Shown here piece by piece: positions 5,699 to 13,120 of a DNA stretch of 14,881 bases; positions within the stretch are counted from its first letter, which is position 1; the number at the start of each line of letters is the position of its first letter. Both the position numbers and the translations under genes were made by a program. The DNA lies in the NCBI GenBank assembly GCA_034926235.1, contig JAYFRE010000149.1, forward strand, positions 1 to 14,881. The letters are read 5' to 3'. The notes below the pieces were generated by a model. It searched no databases. It was not told the DNA's origin and saw only the letters and a program-made list of their open reading frames with translations. Source of the DNA: JAYFRE01 sp034926235 (GTDB lineage: Bacteria; Pseudomonadota; Alphaproteobacteria; Rhodospirillales; Magnetospirillaceae).

Positions 5699-8600
5699 AG
5701 AAGCTACGTTTGACGTTGGCCAAAAAACCATGCGTCTGCGTAGACGCCGAGCCGTAACTGAAGCGATAACCCAGGCCAAGACGCCAGCCCCGCTGCAGAC
5801 GGAACTGACTGCCGACGCCCACGATCAGGGTGTCGCGATCCACCGCCAGCCCCTCCAGGCTGTATACCGGCCCGAACAGACTGTCGGAATACGCCATCCT
5901 GGCTATGCCGCCATCGTCGAATTCGCGCTGATATTCCAGCCGGAAGTAAGGACTGGCCGTGCCATTGCCCAGTGACACTTCGGTCTCTCCTCGCAGGCCG
6001 AGCGCGAGCTTGCTCGACAACACGTCCTGTTCGAAATAGGTCAGGTTGTAGGCTCCCGCCCCCCGCTCGGCGCTTTGTCTGAGCCGGGTCTGCGACAGAT
6101 CCATGCGGACATAGTGAGCCCACAAGTGCTGCCCCTGCTTGTGTTCATAGGCGGCCGTCAGCGATTCGAACCACTGCGAGCCCTTGCGTGAAGCTTCCGC
6201 CGTGCTGCCGATGTCGGTCACATGACGACGGCTGTCAAAATCCAGGGTGCCGTGCCCCAGCAGGCCATCCAGGAACAGCCCGTCCAGAGGCTGGTAGCTG
6301 CCATACACGGCCAGAGAGTAGGAATTTCCATCGCTGCGCGTGCCTTGGGAGCCTATTTTCTGCTGCTCATGGCCAAACCCGACGCCGCCTCCCAAAAGCC
6401 AGCTATCGCCAAAGAGCTTTTCCGCGCCCATGGAGACACCGGAGGTGGTGAAACGTATGCCTTCATCCGACTGGCGACCGATATTGACGTTACCGGCGGT
6501 CCAGACATCCAGGCCACTGCCAGACACGTCACGGCGCGTACTCCCCAGGTTCAGTGCCGAGGGTGACCAGGGCAGCAAGGATTGCAACTGATGGGAATCC
6601 TGTTTCTGCGGCAACGCATAAAGGTCTTCTTCTGCTCGCTGCCCCGGCACGCCGACCGTCTGGCTATAGGCCGCCTCTTGAGTAGTACGGGAAGTGCTGC
6701 CCGTGACACCATTGCCGTTGCCCGAGATAAGGGGGATTGTCACGCCCGACACAGTGTCCGGACGACGAACCGCTGCCTCGTCTTGCCCTGCAGCGGACCT
6801 GCGCATGCGTTCGTGCGTGCCTTCCAGGTGATTCTGGAAGTTAAGGATCTGGGCCTGTGCGAAGCGTTTGGCCGCCCCGGCCTGCGCGTGCAGCAGCCCT
6901 CTGACATTCGCATCCTTGCTTGGATCCGGACGGCTGCGAACCGTGATGCTGACGGTTGCCGGAGCCGAACTGCCGCTTGCGTTGCTGGCGGTATAGGTAA
7001 AGCTGTCGGCACCGGTGTAATCGGTATTCGGCGTATAGCGGATCTCACTACCGGAAACAGTCGCCGTCCCGTGAGATGGCGCGCTGGCGACTGCCACGTT
7101 GCTCGCCGCACCACCACTCAAAGCCAGTGCCACCAGATTGTTGTTGCTGTTCACCTCCACGGAGAGACTCACATTGCCAGCCGTGGGGGTCTGCGGATTG
7201 ACGGTGATGCTCACCGTGGCAGGCGACGACGTGCCGCTGGCATTCGTCGCGGTGTAAGTGAAGCTGTCTACCCCTGAATAAGTACTGCCCGGTGTGTAGG
7301 TGATGCTGGTGCCACTGGCCGTGGCCGTCCCGTGAGATGCCGCGCTGGCGACTGCCACGCTGGCAGCTGTACCTCCCGTGATATTCAGGGTGATGGCATT
7401 GTTGCTGCTGCCATAGGCCACCGTGGCGCTGACCGCGTTGGCCACAGGCGGCGCCGGACTCACGGTGATGCTCACCGTGGCAGGCGCCGACGTACCGCCG
7501 GAATTCCTCGCGGCATAAGTGAAGCTGTCCATTCCGGTATAGCCAGACGTGGGGGTGTAGGTGATGCTGGTGCCACTGGCCGTGGCCGTCCCGTGAGATG
7601 GCCAGCTGGTGACTTCCACGCTGGTAGGTATGCCTCCCGTGATATTCAGGGTGATGGCATTGTTGCTGCTGTCCTTGATCACCGTGGCGCTGACTGCGTT
7701 GGCCACAGGCGGCGCATTGATGGGGGTCACGGAGTTCGATGCGCCCGAGGCAGGGCCGACCCCGGTCGAATTGGTCGCCGTGACGGTGAAGGTATAGGCA
7801 GTTCCATTGGTGAGCCCTGTCACGGTGATCGGGCTTACACTCCCGGAGCCCGTGGCTCCACCTGGGCTGGCTGTCACCGTGTAGCTGGTAATGGCTGTGC
7901 CGCCGTTATCCGTGGGCGCAGTAAAGGCGACGGACGCCGACATGTTGCCCGCAGTCGCGGTCACGCCAGTAGGTGCGCCCGGTACACAGGCGGTCGTGGT
8001 AAAACTCGTATCACTGCCCAGCGTGGTGCCGACACTGCTGGTGGCACGCACCCGGTAATGGTAGGTGGTATTGCAATTCAGTCCGCTCAGGCTGGCGCTT
8101 ACTGCGGTGCTGCCGGCTCCCGCCGCGAGCGTGGCAGGGTTTGCGCTGGCATTGCTGCCATAGCTGGTCGTCAGCCCCCAATCGAAACTGACACTGGTAC
8201 TCGCACCATTGTCATTGACGTTTGCGTGCAGGGTGCCCACCTTGGCACCGAGCGTATCGGCTGGCTGCGTGGTGGCCGTCGGAGCACAGGCAGCACTGGT
8301 GAAGCTGGCATCGTTGCCATACGTCGTCCCCACGGCATTCTCTGCCTTGAGGCGGAAATGATAGATGGTATTGCAGGCCAGTCCGCTCAGGCCGGCACTG
8401 ACCGCCGTGCTGCCGGCGCCAGCGCTGAGTGTGGCGGGTGTGGCCGTCGCCGTGCTGCCGTAAGAGGTGCTCAGCCCGTACTCGAAGCTGAGGGTGGCTT
8501 CGGCAGCATTGTCATCGGCATTGCCGGCCAGCGTTGCCGTGGTCGCCGTGACGGCGCTGGCGCTGCCGGTCGCTACGGTCGGCGCCTGCGCATAGGTATA

Positions 8601-8987
8601 ACGCGTGCTGTCGCCTGTAGCGCTGGTGCCGCCCGCCGTAACCACGGTGACATTCACCGTGCCTGTTGCACTGGCGGGTGACGTGGCAGTGATCTGTGTA
8701 TCGGAATTGACAGAATAGCTTGTGGCTGATGTCGCACCGAACGCCACGGCAGTAGCGCCGGTGAAACCGCTACCGGTCAAGGTGACGGAGGAGCCGCCCG
8801 CAGTCATCCCCAAATTTGGGCTGATCCCCAACACCACCGGTGGCGCCACATAGGTGTCCTGGTTGCCAGCCGCAGTAGCGCTGATGCTTCCCAGAAACAG
8901 CACCAGGCCCCAGAGCGCCGCAAGTAATGGAAACCGGAATCCGCCTTTGTTGCCCGAATGCATCTGTCGCTCCGGCGCCCTTTTCAT
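5697..8987 (-). CDS. Autotransporter with IPT/TIG, fibronectin-like and Ig-like repeats
   Basis: Type Va secretion protein: a surface passenger carried across the outer membrane by its own beta-barrel. With ATG at 8987 (AGGA upstream, ATGA overlap with a short ORF) it has 1096 residues; ATGs at 9029 and 8963 are alternatives. A basic N-region and hydrophobic core (about 20-35) end in ATAA, a signal peptide. IPT/TIG domain about 48-133; two tandem ~100-residue repeats (134-334), each with paired Cys (CNT and AC-P); a fibronectin III-like domain (335-420) with TSYTVTASPGG; three ~87-residue Ig-like repeats (426-685) with HGTATASG and DSFTYTA motifs. A helical linker (FAQAQILNFQNHL) leads to an autotransporter barrel (about 820-1096) ending in Phe. 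Probably an adhesin; the ligand is unknown. GC-rich, unlike the next operon. Confidence 0.9.
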   Translation of the reverse strand: MKRAPERQMHSGNKGGFRFPLLAALWGLVLFLGSISATAAGNQDTYVAPPVVLGISPNLGMTAGGSSVTLTGSGFTGATAVAFGATSATSYSVNSDTQITATSPASATGTVNVTVVTAGGTSATGDSTRYTYAQAPTVATGSASAVTATTATLAGNADDNAAEATLSFEYGLSTSYGSTATATPATLSAGAGSTAVSAGLSGLACNTIYHFRLKAENAVGTTYGNDASFTSAACAPTATTQPADTLGAKVGTLHANVNDNGASTSVSFDWGLTTSYGSNASANPATLAAGAGSTAVSASLSGLNCNTTYHYRVRATSSVGTTLGSDTSFTTTACVPGAPTGVTATAGNMSASVAFTAPTDNGGTAITSYTVTASPGGATGSGSVSPITVTGLTNGTAYTFTVTATNSTGVGPASGASNSVTPINAPPVANAVSATVIKDSSNNAITLNITGGIPTSVEVTSWPSHGTATASGTSITYTPTSGYTGMDSFTYAARNSGGTSAPATVSITVSPAPPVANAVSATVAYGSSNNAITLNITGGTAASVAVASAASHGTATASGTSITYTPGSTYSGVDSFTYTATNASGTSSPATVSITVNPQTPTAGNVSLSVEVNSNNNLVALALSGGAASNVAVASAPSHGTATVSGSEIRYTPNTDYTGADSFTYTASNASGSSAPATVSITVRSRPDPSKDANVRGLLHAQAGAAKRFAQAQILNFQNHLEGTHERMRRSAAGQDEAAVRRPDTVSGVTIPLISGNGNGVTGSTSRTTQEAAYSQTVGVPGQRAEEDLYALPQKQDSHQLQSLLPWSPSALNLGSTRRDVSGSGLDVWTAGNVNIGRQSDEGIRFTTSGVSMGAEKLFGDSWLLGGGVGFGHEQQKIGSQGTRSDGNSYSLAVYGSYQPLDGLFLDGLLGHGTLDFDSRRHVTDIGSTAEASRKGSQWFESLTAAYEHKQGQHLWAHYVRMDLSQTRLRQSAERGAGAYNLTYFEQDVLSSKLALGLRGETEVSLGNGTASPYFRLEYQREFDDGGIARMAYSDSLFGPVYSLEGLAVDRDTLIVGVGSQFRLQRGWRLGLGYRFSYGSASTQTHGFLANVKRSF
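6936..7712 (-). repeat. Three tandem Ig-like repeat units within the autotransporter
   Basis: Units at about 7712-7452, 7451-7191 and 7190-6936 share a 261-base period. The first two are nearly identical over long stretches, for example from 7300 and again from 7561, where GTGATGCTGGTGCCACTGGC recurs; the third is more diverged. Near-identity at DNA level points to recent duplication or gene conversion. Confidence 0.85.
7985..8586 (-). repeat. Two tandem ~300-base repeats within the autotransporter
   Basis: Two units (about 8586-8286 and 8285-7985) encode ~100-residue domains with the same skeleton: G-STAVSA-LSGL-CNT-YH-R near the end and a second Cys in AC-P. They are more diverged than the Ig-like units, so this duplication is older. 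Confidence 0.75.
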
Positions 8988-9040
8988 GAATTTTTTCCTA
9001 GGTCGGCCCTGGGAGCCGAGGCCTGCCATTTCTGTTTCAT
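8984..9040 (-). CDS. Possible 18-residue leader ORF coupled to the autotransporter
   Basis: ATG at 9040 has a strong GAGGGGG site just upstream and encodes 18 residues (MKQKWQASAPRADLGKNS). Its TGA stop overlaps the ATG at 8987 as ATGA, the autotransporter start with its own AGGA site. This arrangement suits translational coupling or a leader peptide. Alternatively the autotransporter starts at 9029 and this ORF is incidental. Confidence 0.35.
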   Translation of the reverse strand: MKQKWQASAPRADLGKNS

Positions 9041-9060
9041 ATTTCCCCCTCAGCCGGCAT

Positions 9061-9444
9061 TCATGGCCGATCGGGGTGGATCCCCTCCACCGCGATGATA
9101 AAGCTTACATATAATGAGGGTTGAATGGTTGAAATTGTGACCGGCACAGCCACCGTAGCCGTCACAGCTTTACCGCTGCCCGTATCCGCGACGCTGACGG
9201 AGCCTGTGGACGCCGGAATGGCTACCTGACCGGTAGCAGTAAAAGGCTTGAGCGTGGTATCCACATCGGCCGTGTTATAGATTTTCGCCCCGACTACGCC
9301 GGGAGTGGTGAGCACAACGGCCGGCCCCGGAGCATTGGTCGCGGTCGTGCTAGCATTGGCCAGTGCCGGCACGGCAAAATCGACCAAGCCTATCGACTTG
9401 CTTGGATATGGCGCCAGATCCAAAGCGCGTTTCCGCAAAGCCAC
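9061..9444 (-). pseudogene. Unrecognised ORF, probably a remnant
   Basis: 127 residues from a GTG at 9444; the frame is open further back to a TGA near 9582, without a convincing start or ribosome site. The second half (TATGQVAIPASTGSVSVADT) is Thr/Val/Ala-rich and beta-like, similar in style to the autotransporter passenger, and ends 20 bases before the leader ORF, so it could be a leftover piece of another surface protein. I recognise no family. Overlapping frames across 9445-9677 are also open and equally unconvincing. Confidence 0.3.
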
Positions 9445-9777
9445 GCGCCGCGTGAAGAAAGGCGTGGCTGTCCCAAGGACATAGATAGCGAAAAAGCCCC
9501 AATCCAGCGGATTGAGCGACCTTGCGCGACGTCGTGGAATGGTCCGGCGATCACTTCCAGCCGGATGATGTTGGTGTCGATGCGATCAATGAGCGGATGG
9601 CCAAACTCGCACGCCGCCGCCGCCCCCTCGGAAAAGCCAGCATCGCAAAAAGCCGGAGCAAATGTCACCGAAGGCAAACCGCCCCCCCGGCCTACACCGG
9701 ATGCTTACGGCCCAACCACCGTCCATTCCCAATCTGTCATGTCGCTTGCAGAGCGTGTGGTCCGGCGGACTCAGCTA

Positions 9778-9797
9778 TCCCTTTTTGAGACAGGCTC
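9778..9797 (-). mobile_element. Candidate IS5-like terminal repeat
   Basis: Read on the minus strand from 9797 the sequence begins GAGCCTGTCTCAAA, which matches 11 of the first 15 bases of the IS5 remnant end at 13121 (GAGCTCGACTCGAAA). TTA lies outside it (9798-9800), fitting the TNA targets known for some IS5 subgroups. A short frame from ATG 9740 (MTDWEWTVVGP) recalls the first residues of IS5 transposases but stops at 9705, and the sequence below it does not look like transposase. Base composition changes here from GC-rich to AT-richer. No intact transposase is present. Confidence 0.35.
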
Positions 9798-9859
9798 TTA
9801 ACATCGGAAGGCTAAACGCTTCGAGCACTTTGATTTTTATGGTATCTCTTTGAACTTAT

Positions 9860-9893
9860 CCGCCGGTATCCAATCATTCAAAGATACCGGCGG
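9860..9893 (-). terminator. Hairpin terminator after the MmgE/PrpD gene
   Basis: CCGCCGGTATC (9860-9870) and GATACCGGCGG (9883-9893) form a perfect 11-base stem with a 12-base loop, 13 bases past the stop. On the minus strand it is followed by ATAAGTTC, a poor T-tract. An alternative hairpin uses 9841-9854 instead (see findings). Confidence 0.55.
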
Positions 9894-9906
9894 CACTAAA
9901 TCCAGA

Positions 9907-11274
9907 TTATTTTCCAACCTTACTAAGCACTGCGAACAAGTCTTTAGTCGAGTGGTTTTCAAGCTCTTTAACGAGCTGCTTCAGATCAGTTGACAGCGAA
10001 GAGCTAATATTTCCCTCTGTCAGCAGATCAAATTTATCGACTGAATCCTGCCAGGTGAATGGATTAGACGGCATGCCCGGATAGTTGCTCACTTCATGGG
10101 TAAGCTTGCTGCCATCGTTAAGCGTGATCGTCACCCTTGCGCAGAAGTCCTTTGGATAGCGTTTAGTGAATCCATCATCGACAGAAATGGTGACCTTGTT
10201 CAGCAAGGTCTGAACATCTTTTTTCATAATCCGCGACTGCTCAAACTGCGGCTGCATGACTTTACGATCCAAAGCTGCAACAGCAAGCAGATATGGCAAT
10301 GAGTGATCGGCCTGCTCTTTACTGGTGATGTCGTTATGAGCTTTTCCGTAGAGGCCGCCGCCTGCGAAGTCGAATGTGATCTTCGGAACATCAGCGTGGA
10401 TTGCTGCGATATTTTTAGCATCAATGTTTTTCCCTTTAACGAGGGACATGATGCATTCAACAGCAGATTGAGTGTGGATCATTGCAACATATTTTTTGAT
10501 GGTCGCGGTCGCGATACCTTCATATTTTGCATTCGCCCAATCAATATTGAGAGGCTTTCCAAGCAAATTCTCAATACCATTAGGTCCTTCGACAATCGCC
10601 AGAGGACCCTCAACACCTTCTTTTGCCAGATAAAGAGCATTGAACGCGCCGAGCGTTGACTGCGCGGAAGCCAAGCCCTTCCACTGCGAAAGCGGCTTTG
10701 CTCTAATGCCGGCAAATGACGCATCGCTTGAGGCTGCCATGGCGATGGCATGGGCAATCTGCTGTTTATTTAGTTTCAGAAGCCGTCCTGCGGCGGCGGT
10801 TACGGAAAAGGCAAGCTGCGTCGTGTGATCGAAACCACGCGTCATGAAGTTGCCCTGCTCTACCAGATAGGACTGTATCGACCAGCTGATAGCGGCACCG
10901 AGCATCAGATCTTTGCCCGATGCGTTCGCGATCAAGGCTGCTGTGAGAACCCCACCAAAATTATCCGCAGTATGGGCGGTTTCCGTCGGCGCGAGAATGT
11001 TATCCATCGCGTCCACATAACGGACCAGCACGGTGTGCCAAAAAGCGGCATAAGCGGGCGTCGATTGTCCTCCTCCGATCAGGGGGTGGTTGCCTGATGG
11101 AGCCATCGTTTCCACGACTTTGCGGCAGGCGTTAACCGGGCCCGCGCCGAGTGCTGCAATCTGGCACCCTAAGGAATCCAAGATATGAACGGGAAGCTGT
11201 GCTTTAGACAGATCGGAAAGCGCGTTGTAGTCGGCACGCAGGGTGTAGTCGACAATATTTTCGATTTTAGTCAT
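9907..11274 (-). CDS. MmgE/PrpD-family protein
   Basis: Member of the family of 2-methylcitrate dehydratase (PrpD) and cis-aconitate decarboxylase; cytoplasmic, acting on di/tricarboxylates. ATG at 11274 (MTKIENIVDYTL) has AAAGGA six bases upstream; the ATG at 11298 has no such site. The 455 residues span both domains: a helical part with the conserved D-x-x-D...H segment (Asp88, Asp91, His101: YVDAMDN, then TAHTADNFGG), RGFDHTTQ, and LSQWKGLASAQSTLGAFNAL; then a C-terminal part with ATIKKYVAMIHTQSAVE, KEQADHSLPYLLAVAAL and PFTWQDSVDKFDLL. It belongs to the large uncharacterised subgroup rather than clear PrpD or animal-type decarboxylase. Most relatives have HPSDN where this has HTADN. Third gene of the operon, 40 bases after the permease; substrate unknown. 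Confidence 0.9.
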   Translation of the reverse strand: MTKIENIVDYTLRADYNALSDLSKAQLPVHILDSLGCQIAALGAGPVNACRKVVETMAPSGNHPLIGGGQSTPAYAAFWHTVLVRYVDAMDNILAPTETAHTADNFGGVLTAALIANASGKDLMLGAAISWSIQSYLVEQGNFMTRGFDHTTQLAFSVTAAAGRLLKLNKQQIAHAIAMAASSDASFAGIRAKPLSQWKGLASAQSTLGAFNALYLAKEGVEGPLAIVEGPNGIENLLGKPLNIDWANAKYEGIATATIKKYVAMIHTQSAVECIMSLVKGKNIDAKNIAAIHADVPKITFDFAGGGLYGKAHNDITSKEQADHSLPYLLAVAALDRKVMQPQFEQSRIMKKDVQTLLNKVTISVDDGFTKRYPKDFCARVTITLNDGSKLTHEVSNYPGMPSNPFTWQDSVDKFDLLTEGNISSSLSTDLKQLVKELENHSTKDLFAVLSKVGK

Positions 11275-11314
11275 AGCGGATCCTTTATCAAACATCATGT
11301 GTTTAACGTCTAGA

Positions 11315-12280
11315 CTAGACTACGATAGCCATGATTATTGTGAGTGTTATCATCATACCGAACGTTGTTATCGCTAGTAGTGATGACGCCTCTTCCTGAT
11401 ATGACTTATATCTTGTTGCCAACAATACAATCAGCGGACCTGACGGCAGGGCACAAAGGAGCATGTTTTCTTTGAAAGACGTTGATGTTGTGTCTTCGAA
11501 CACAAGATACATCAAGGCGAAGAACAGAATTGGCAGAAAAATATTCTTAAGGATTGCATGGATTATTATTTCTGTACTTACTTTGAACCGGTTAACCGCA
11601 ATCGTCATTCCTGCAACAAACACTGCCGTGCCAGCGGTAGCTTTACCAATCAACTCAAGAGTTGACAGGAAAAATTCCGGTATCTTTACATCGACAAACA
11701 CCAGCACAAACGCGATCAACGGCGCGAGCACAAACGGCGTTTTAAAGATCGAGTCAAAAACTGAAGACGCTACGAGTTTGCCAACGGAACTATGCGTGCC
11801 AGCCTGTCTCGCCATCGTCATTTTTATGATCACGATAGCCATGGGGACGAGGAAGATGTTCACGACAAGAGAAAATACGCTGACAGCGATATCGCTCCGC
11901 TCGCCATACAAGCCGCCCAGGAGCGCAGGTCCATAGAATGGGCCAGCGGCAAAACTCGCCCCCAATCCCGCAATCGAAGATTCAACGGCGTTTCGTTTGA
12001 AAACAAACATCGATAACAAGAAGGCGATGAAAAACATTATCAGCACTGTCGCCGTAAGGCCCACAAACTGTGGTAGCTGATTTATAATTGCCTCTCTTGA
12101 AACAGTGACTGTTCCAAAAAATAGCATTGCAGGCAACGCAAACGTGAGAACAAGCTCGTTGATTACGTTCAGGGGTTCTGGACCATCGCCAAACGCTTTC
12201 TTCTTTTCTGCCGCGAAACCAAGAATAAGAATAAGGACGATTGGGGCGACGATTGTCAGAGATTGTAACAAGCCACTCAT
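11315..12280 (-). CDS. AEC-family permease (auxin efflux carrier / MdcF-like)
   Basis: 321 residues with about ten hydrophobic segments, e.g. VAPIVLILILGFAA, LVLTFALPAMLFFGTV, VLIMFFIAFLLSMFVF, FVLAPLIAFVLVFV and FGMMITLTIIMAIVV; an inner-membrane secondary transporter. The N-terminal LTFALPAMLFF and the C-terminal ALPSGPLIVLLATRY with SLLAITTFGM are family hallmarks. Characterised bacterial members transport malonate or other carboxylates, which fits the enzyme gene next door; direction (uptake or export) is not readable. Its ATG overlaps the stop of the ModA-like gene (ATGA, 12280-12277), so translation is likely coupled. AT-richer than the chromosome on either side, like its two partners. 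Confidence 0.9.
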   Translation of the reverse strand: MSGLLQSLTIVAPIVLILILGFAAEKKKAFGDGPEPLNVINELVLTFALPAMLFFGTVTVSREAIINQLPQFVGLTATVLIMFFIAFLLSMFVFKRNAVESSIAGLGASFAAGPFYGPALLGGLYGERSDIAVSVFSLVVNIFLVPMAIVIIKMTMARQAGTHSSVGKLVASSVFDSIFKTPFVLAPLIAFVLVFVDVKIPEFFLSTLELIGKATAGTAVFVAGMTIAVNRFKVSTEIIIHAILKNIFLPILFFALMYLVFEDTTSTSFKENMLLCALPSGPLIVLLATRYKSYQEEASSLLAITTFGMMITLTIIMAIVV

Positions 12281-13047
12281 GATCGATTCACTCCTGCATT
12301 TTCAGGGGTAAACTGCTCAAGCCCTTCAGCATTTATGATATTTTTTGCATTAGGCGAAGAAAGAAACGATATGAGTTCTTTTGATTCTTTTATCTTGTCA
12401 CTCCCTTGAACAACGCCGATTGAAAAAATATTCGTCTGTTGCCATTCCTCAGGGATCGGAATTACTAGTTGAACTCCGTTATCACCTTTTGTGAATGGTT
12501 CAATTTCGCTTATTTCCTGGAAGCCGAGATCATATGTTCCGTCGGCGACCTTCTTGGCCACTCGATCACCAATAACTTTCTCCAGCTTTACAGATAATTT
12601 TGCATAAATATTTGGCGCAAACTTTGGAAAAATCTCAGTAGACAGATGGGTTCCGCTCATGCTCGCGGAGTATCCAATCTTCTTTGCGTGCAACATTGCA
12701 TCGATAGCGGATTCGACAGTGCTTAAATTGGGAATCTCAGCTCCATGCGGAACAACTGCTCCGATGTGAGAAAATACCAATTTTGCATGAATATCTGCCG
12801 AGATCATTCCATCATCGACCAATATTTCCAGCTCTTTTTCAGCTAATATAACGACATCAAATTTTTCTCCTCTTGATAATCTATGAGGAATTGATGTCTC
12901 GGACTCGCCGATTGATGAACCGGACGATAGGTTGACGATTATATGATGCTTTTTCTCAAAGGCTTGTCTCAGGTTCGACATAGCATCAAAAAATGCGCCT
13001 GAACTAATGACTTTTATTTCTCTAGTTACTTTACTTGCAGATGGCAT
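12277..13047 (-). CDS. ModA-like substrate-binding-fold protein, possible aconitate isomerase
   Basis: 256 residues from ATG 13047. It has the type II periplasmic-binding fold: IKVISSGAFFDAMSNLRQAF, then SSGSSIGESETSIPHRLSRG with FDVVILAE, IGYSASMSGTHLSTEIFPKF, LGFQEISEIEPF and a closing ELISFLSSPNAKNII. This motif set is that of the ModA-like subgroup usually seen without an ABC permease; from memory, a characterised Pseudomonas aconitate isomerase is a ModA-like protein, normally exported. Here no signal peptide follows the ATG. The same frame continues upstream through LLSVLSALFSSTA without a start codon and runs into an IS5 end at 13121, so the native N-terminus was probably lost. Ribosome site GGGAG is about ten bases upstream. 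First gene of the operon. The enzyme role is a hypothesis; a plain binding protein is the alternative. Confidence 0.8.
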   Translation of the reverse strand: MPSASKVTREIKVISSGAFFDAMSNLRQAFEKKHHIIVNLSSGSSIGESETSIPHRLSRGEKFDVVILAEKELEILVDDGMISADIHAKLVFSHIGAVVPHGAEIPNLSTVESAIDAMLHAKKIGYSASMSGTHLSTEIFPKFAPNIYAKLSVKLEKVIGDRVAKKVADGTYDLGFQEISEIEPFTKGDNGVQLVIPIPEEWQQTNIFSIGVVQGSDKIKESKELISFLSSPNAKNIINAEGLEQFTPENAGVNRS

Positions 13048-13064
13048 ACATGAAATCTCCCAAG

Positions 13065-13072
13065 CCCCCCCC
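13065..13072. repeat. Homopolymer of eight C (G8 on the coding strand)
   Basis: Eight-base tract 18-25 bases upstream of the ATG at 13047, within the frame that continues upstream of the ModA-like gene. Tracts of this length can slip during replication. Confidence 0.8.
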
Positions 13073-13120
13073 TTTGCCGTTGACGAAAATAGAGCAGATA
13101 AGACTGATAATAATGTGTCA

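Noticed and set aside
6936..8586. Regular repeats resembling a CRISPR array
   Set aside because: Units are 261 or 300 bases, in frame within one coding sequence and encode Ig-like domains; there are no short repeats with unique spacers.
7332..8681. 449-residue plus-strand ORF
   Set aside because: Lies antisense within the autotransporter's repeat region; Arg/Gly/His-rich composition is what the reverse of a GC-rich Thr/Ala/Ser/Gly gene produces. No start site or family.
9522..9801. Two plus-strand ORFs ending near 9788 and 9801
   Set aside because: They overlap open minus-strand frames over GC-rich sequence; none has a ribosome site or family motif, and they run into the candidate IS end. 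I could not choose a coding frame.
12277..13047. Molybdate ABC transporter component ModA in the strict sense
   Set aside because: No modB or modC neighbour, motifs fit another ModA-like subgroup, and the partners are a secondary permease and a carboxylate enzyme.
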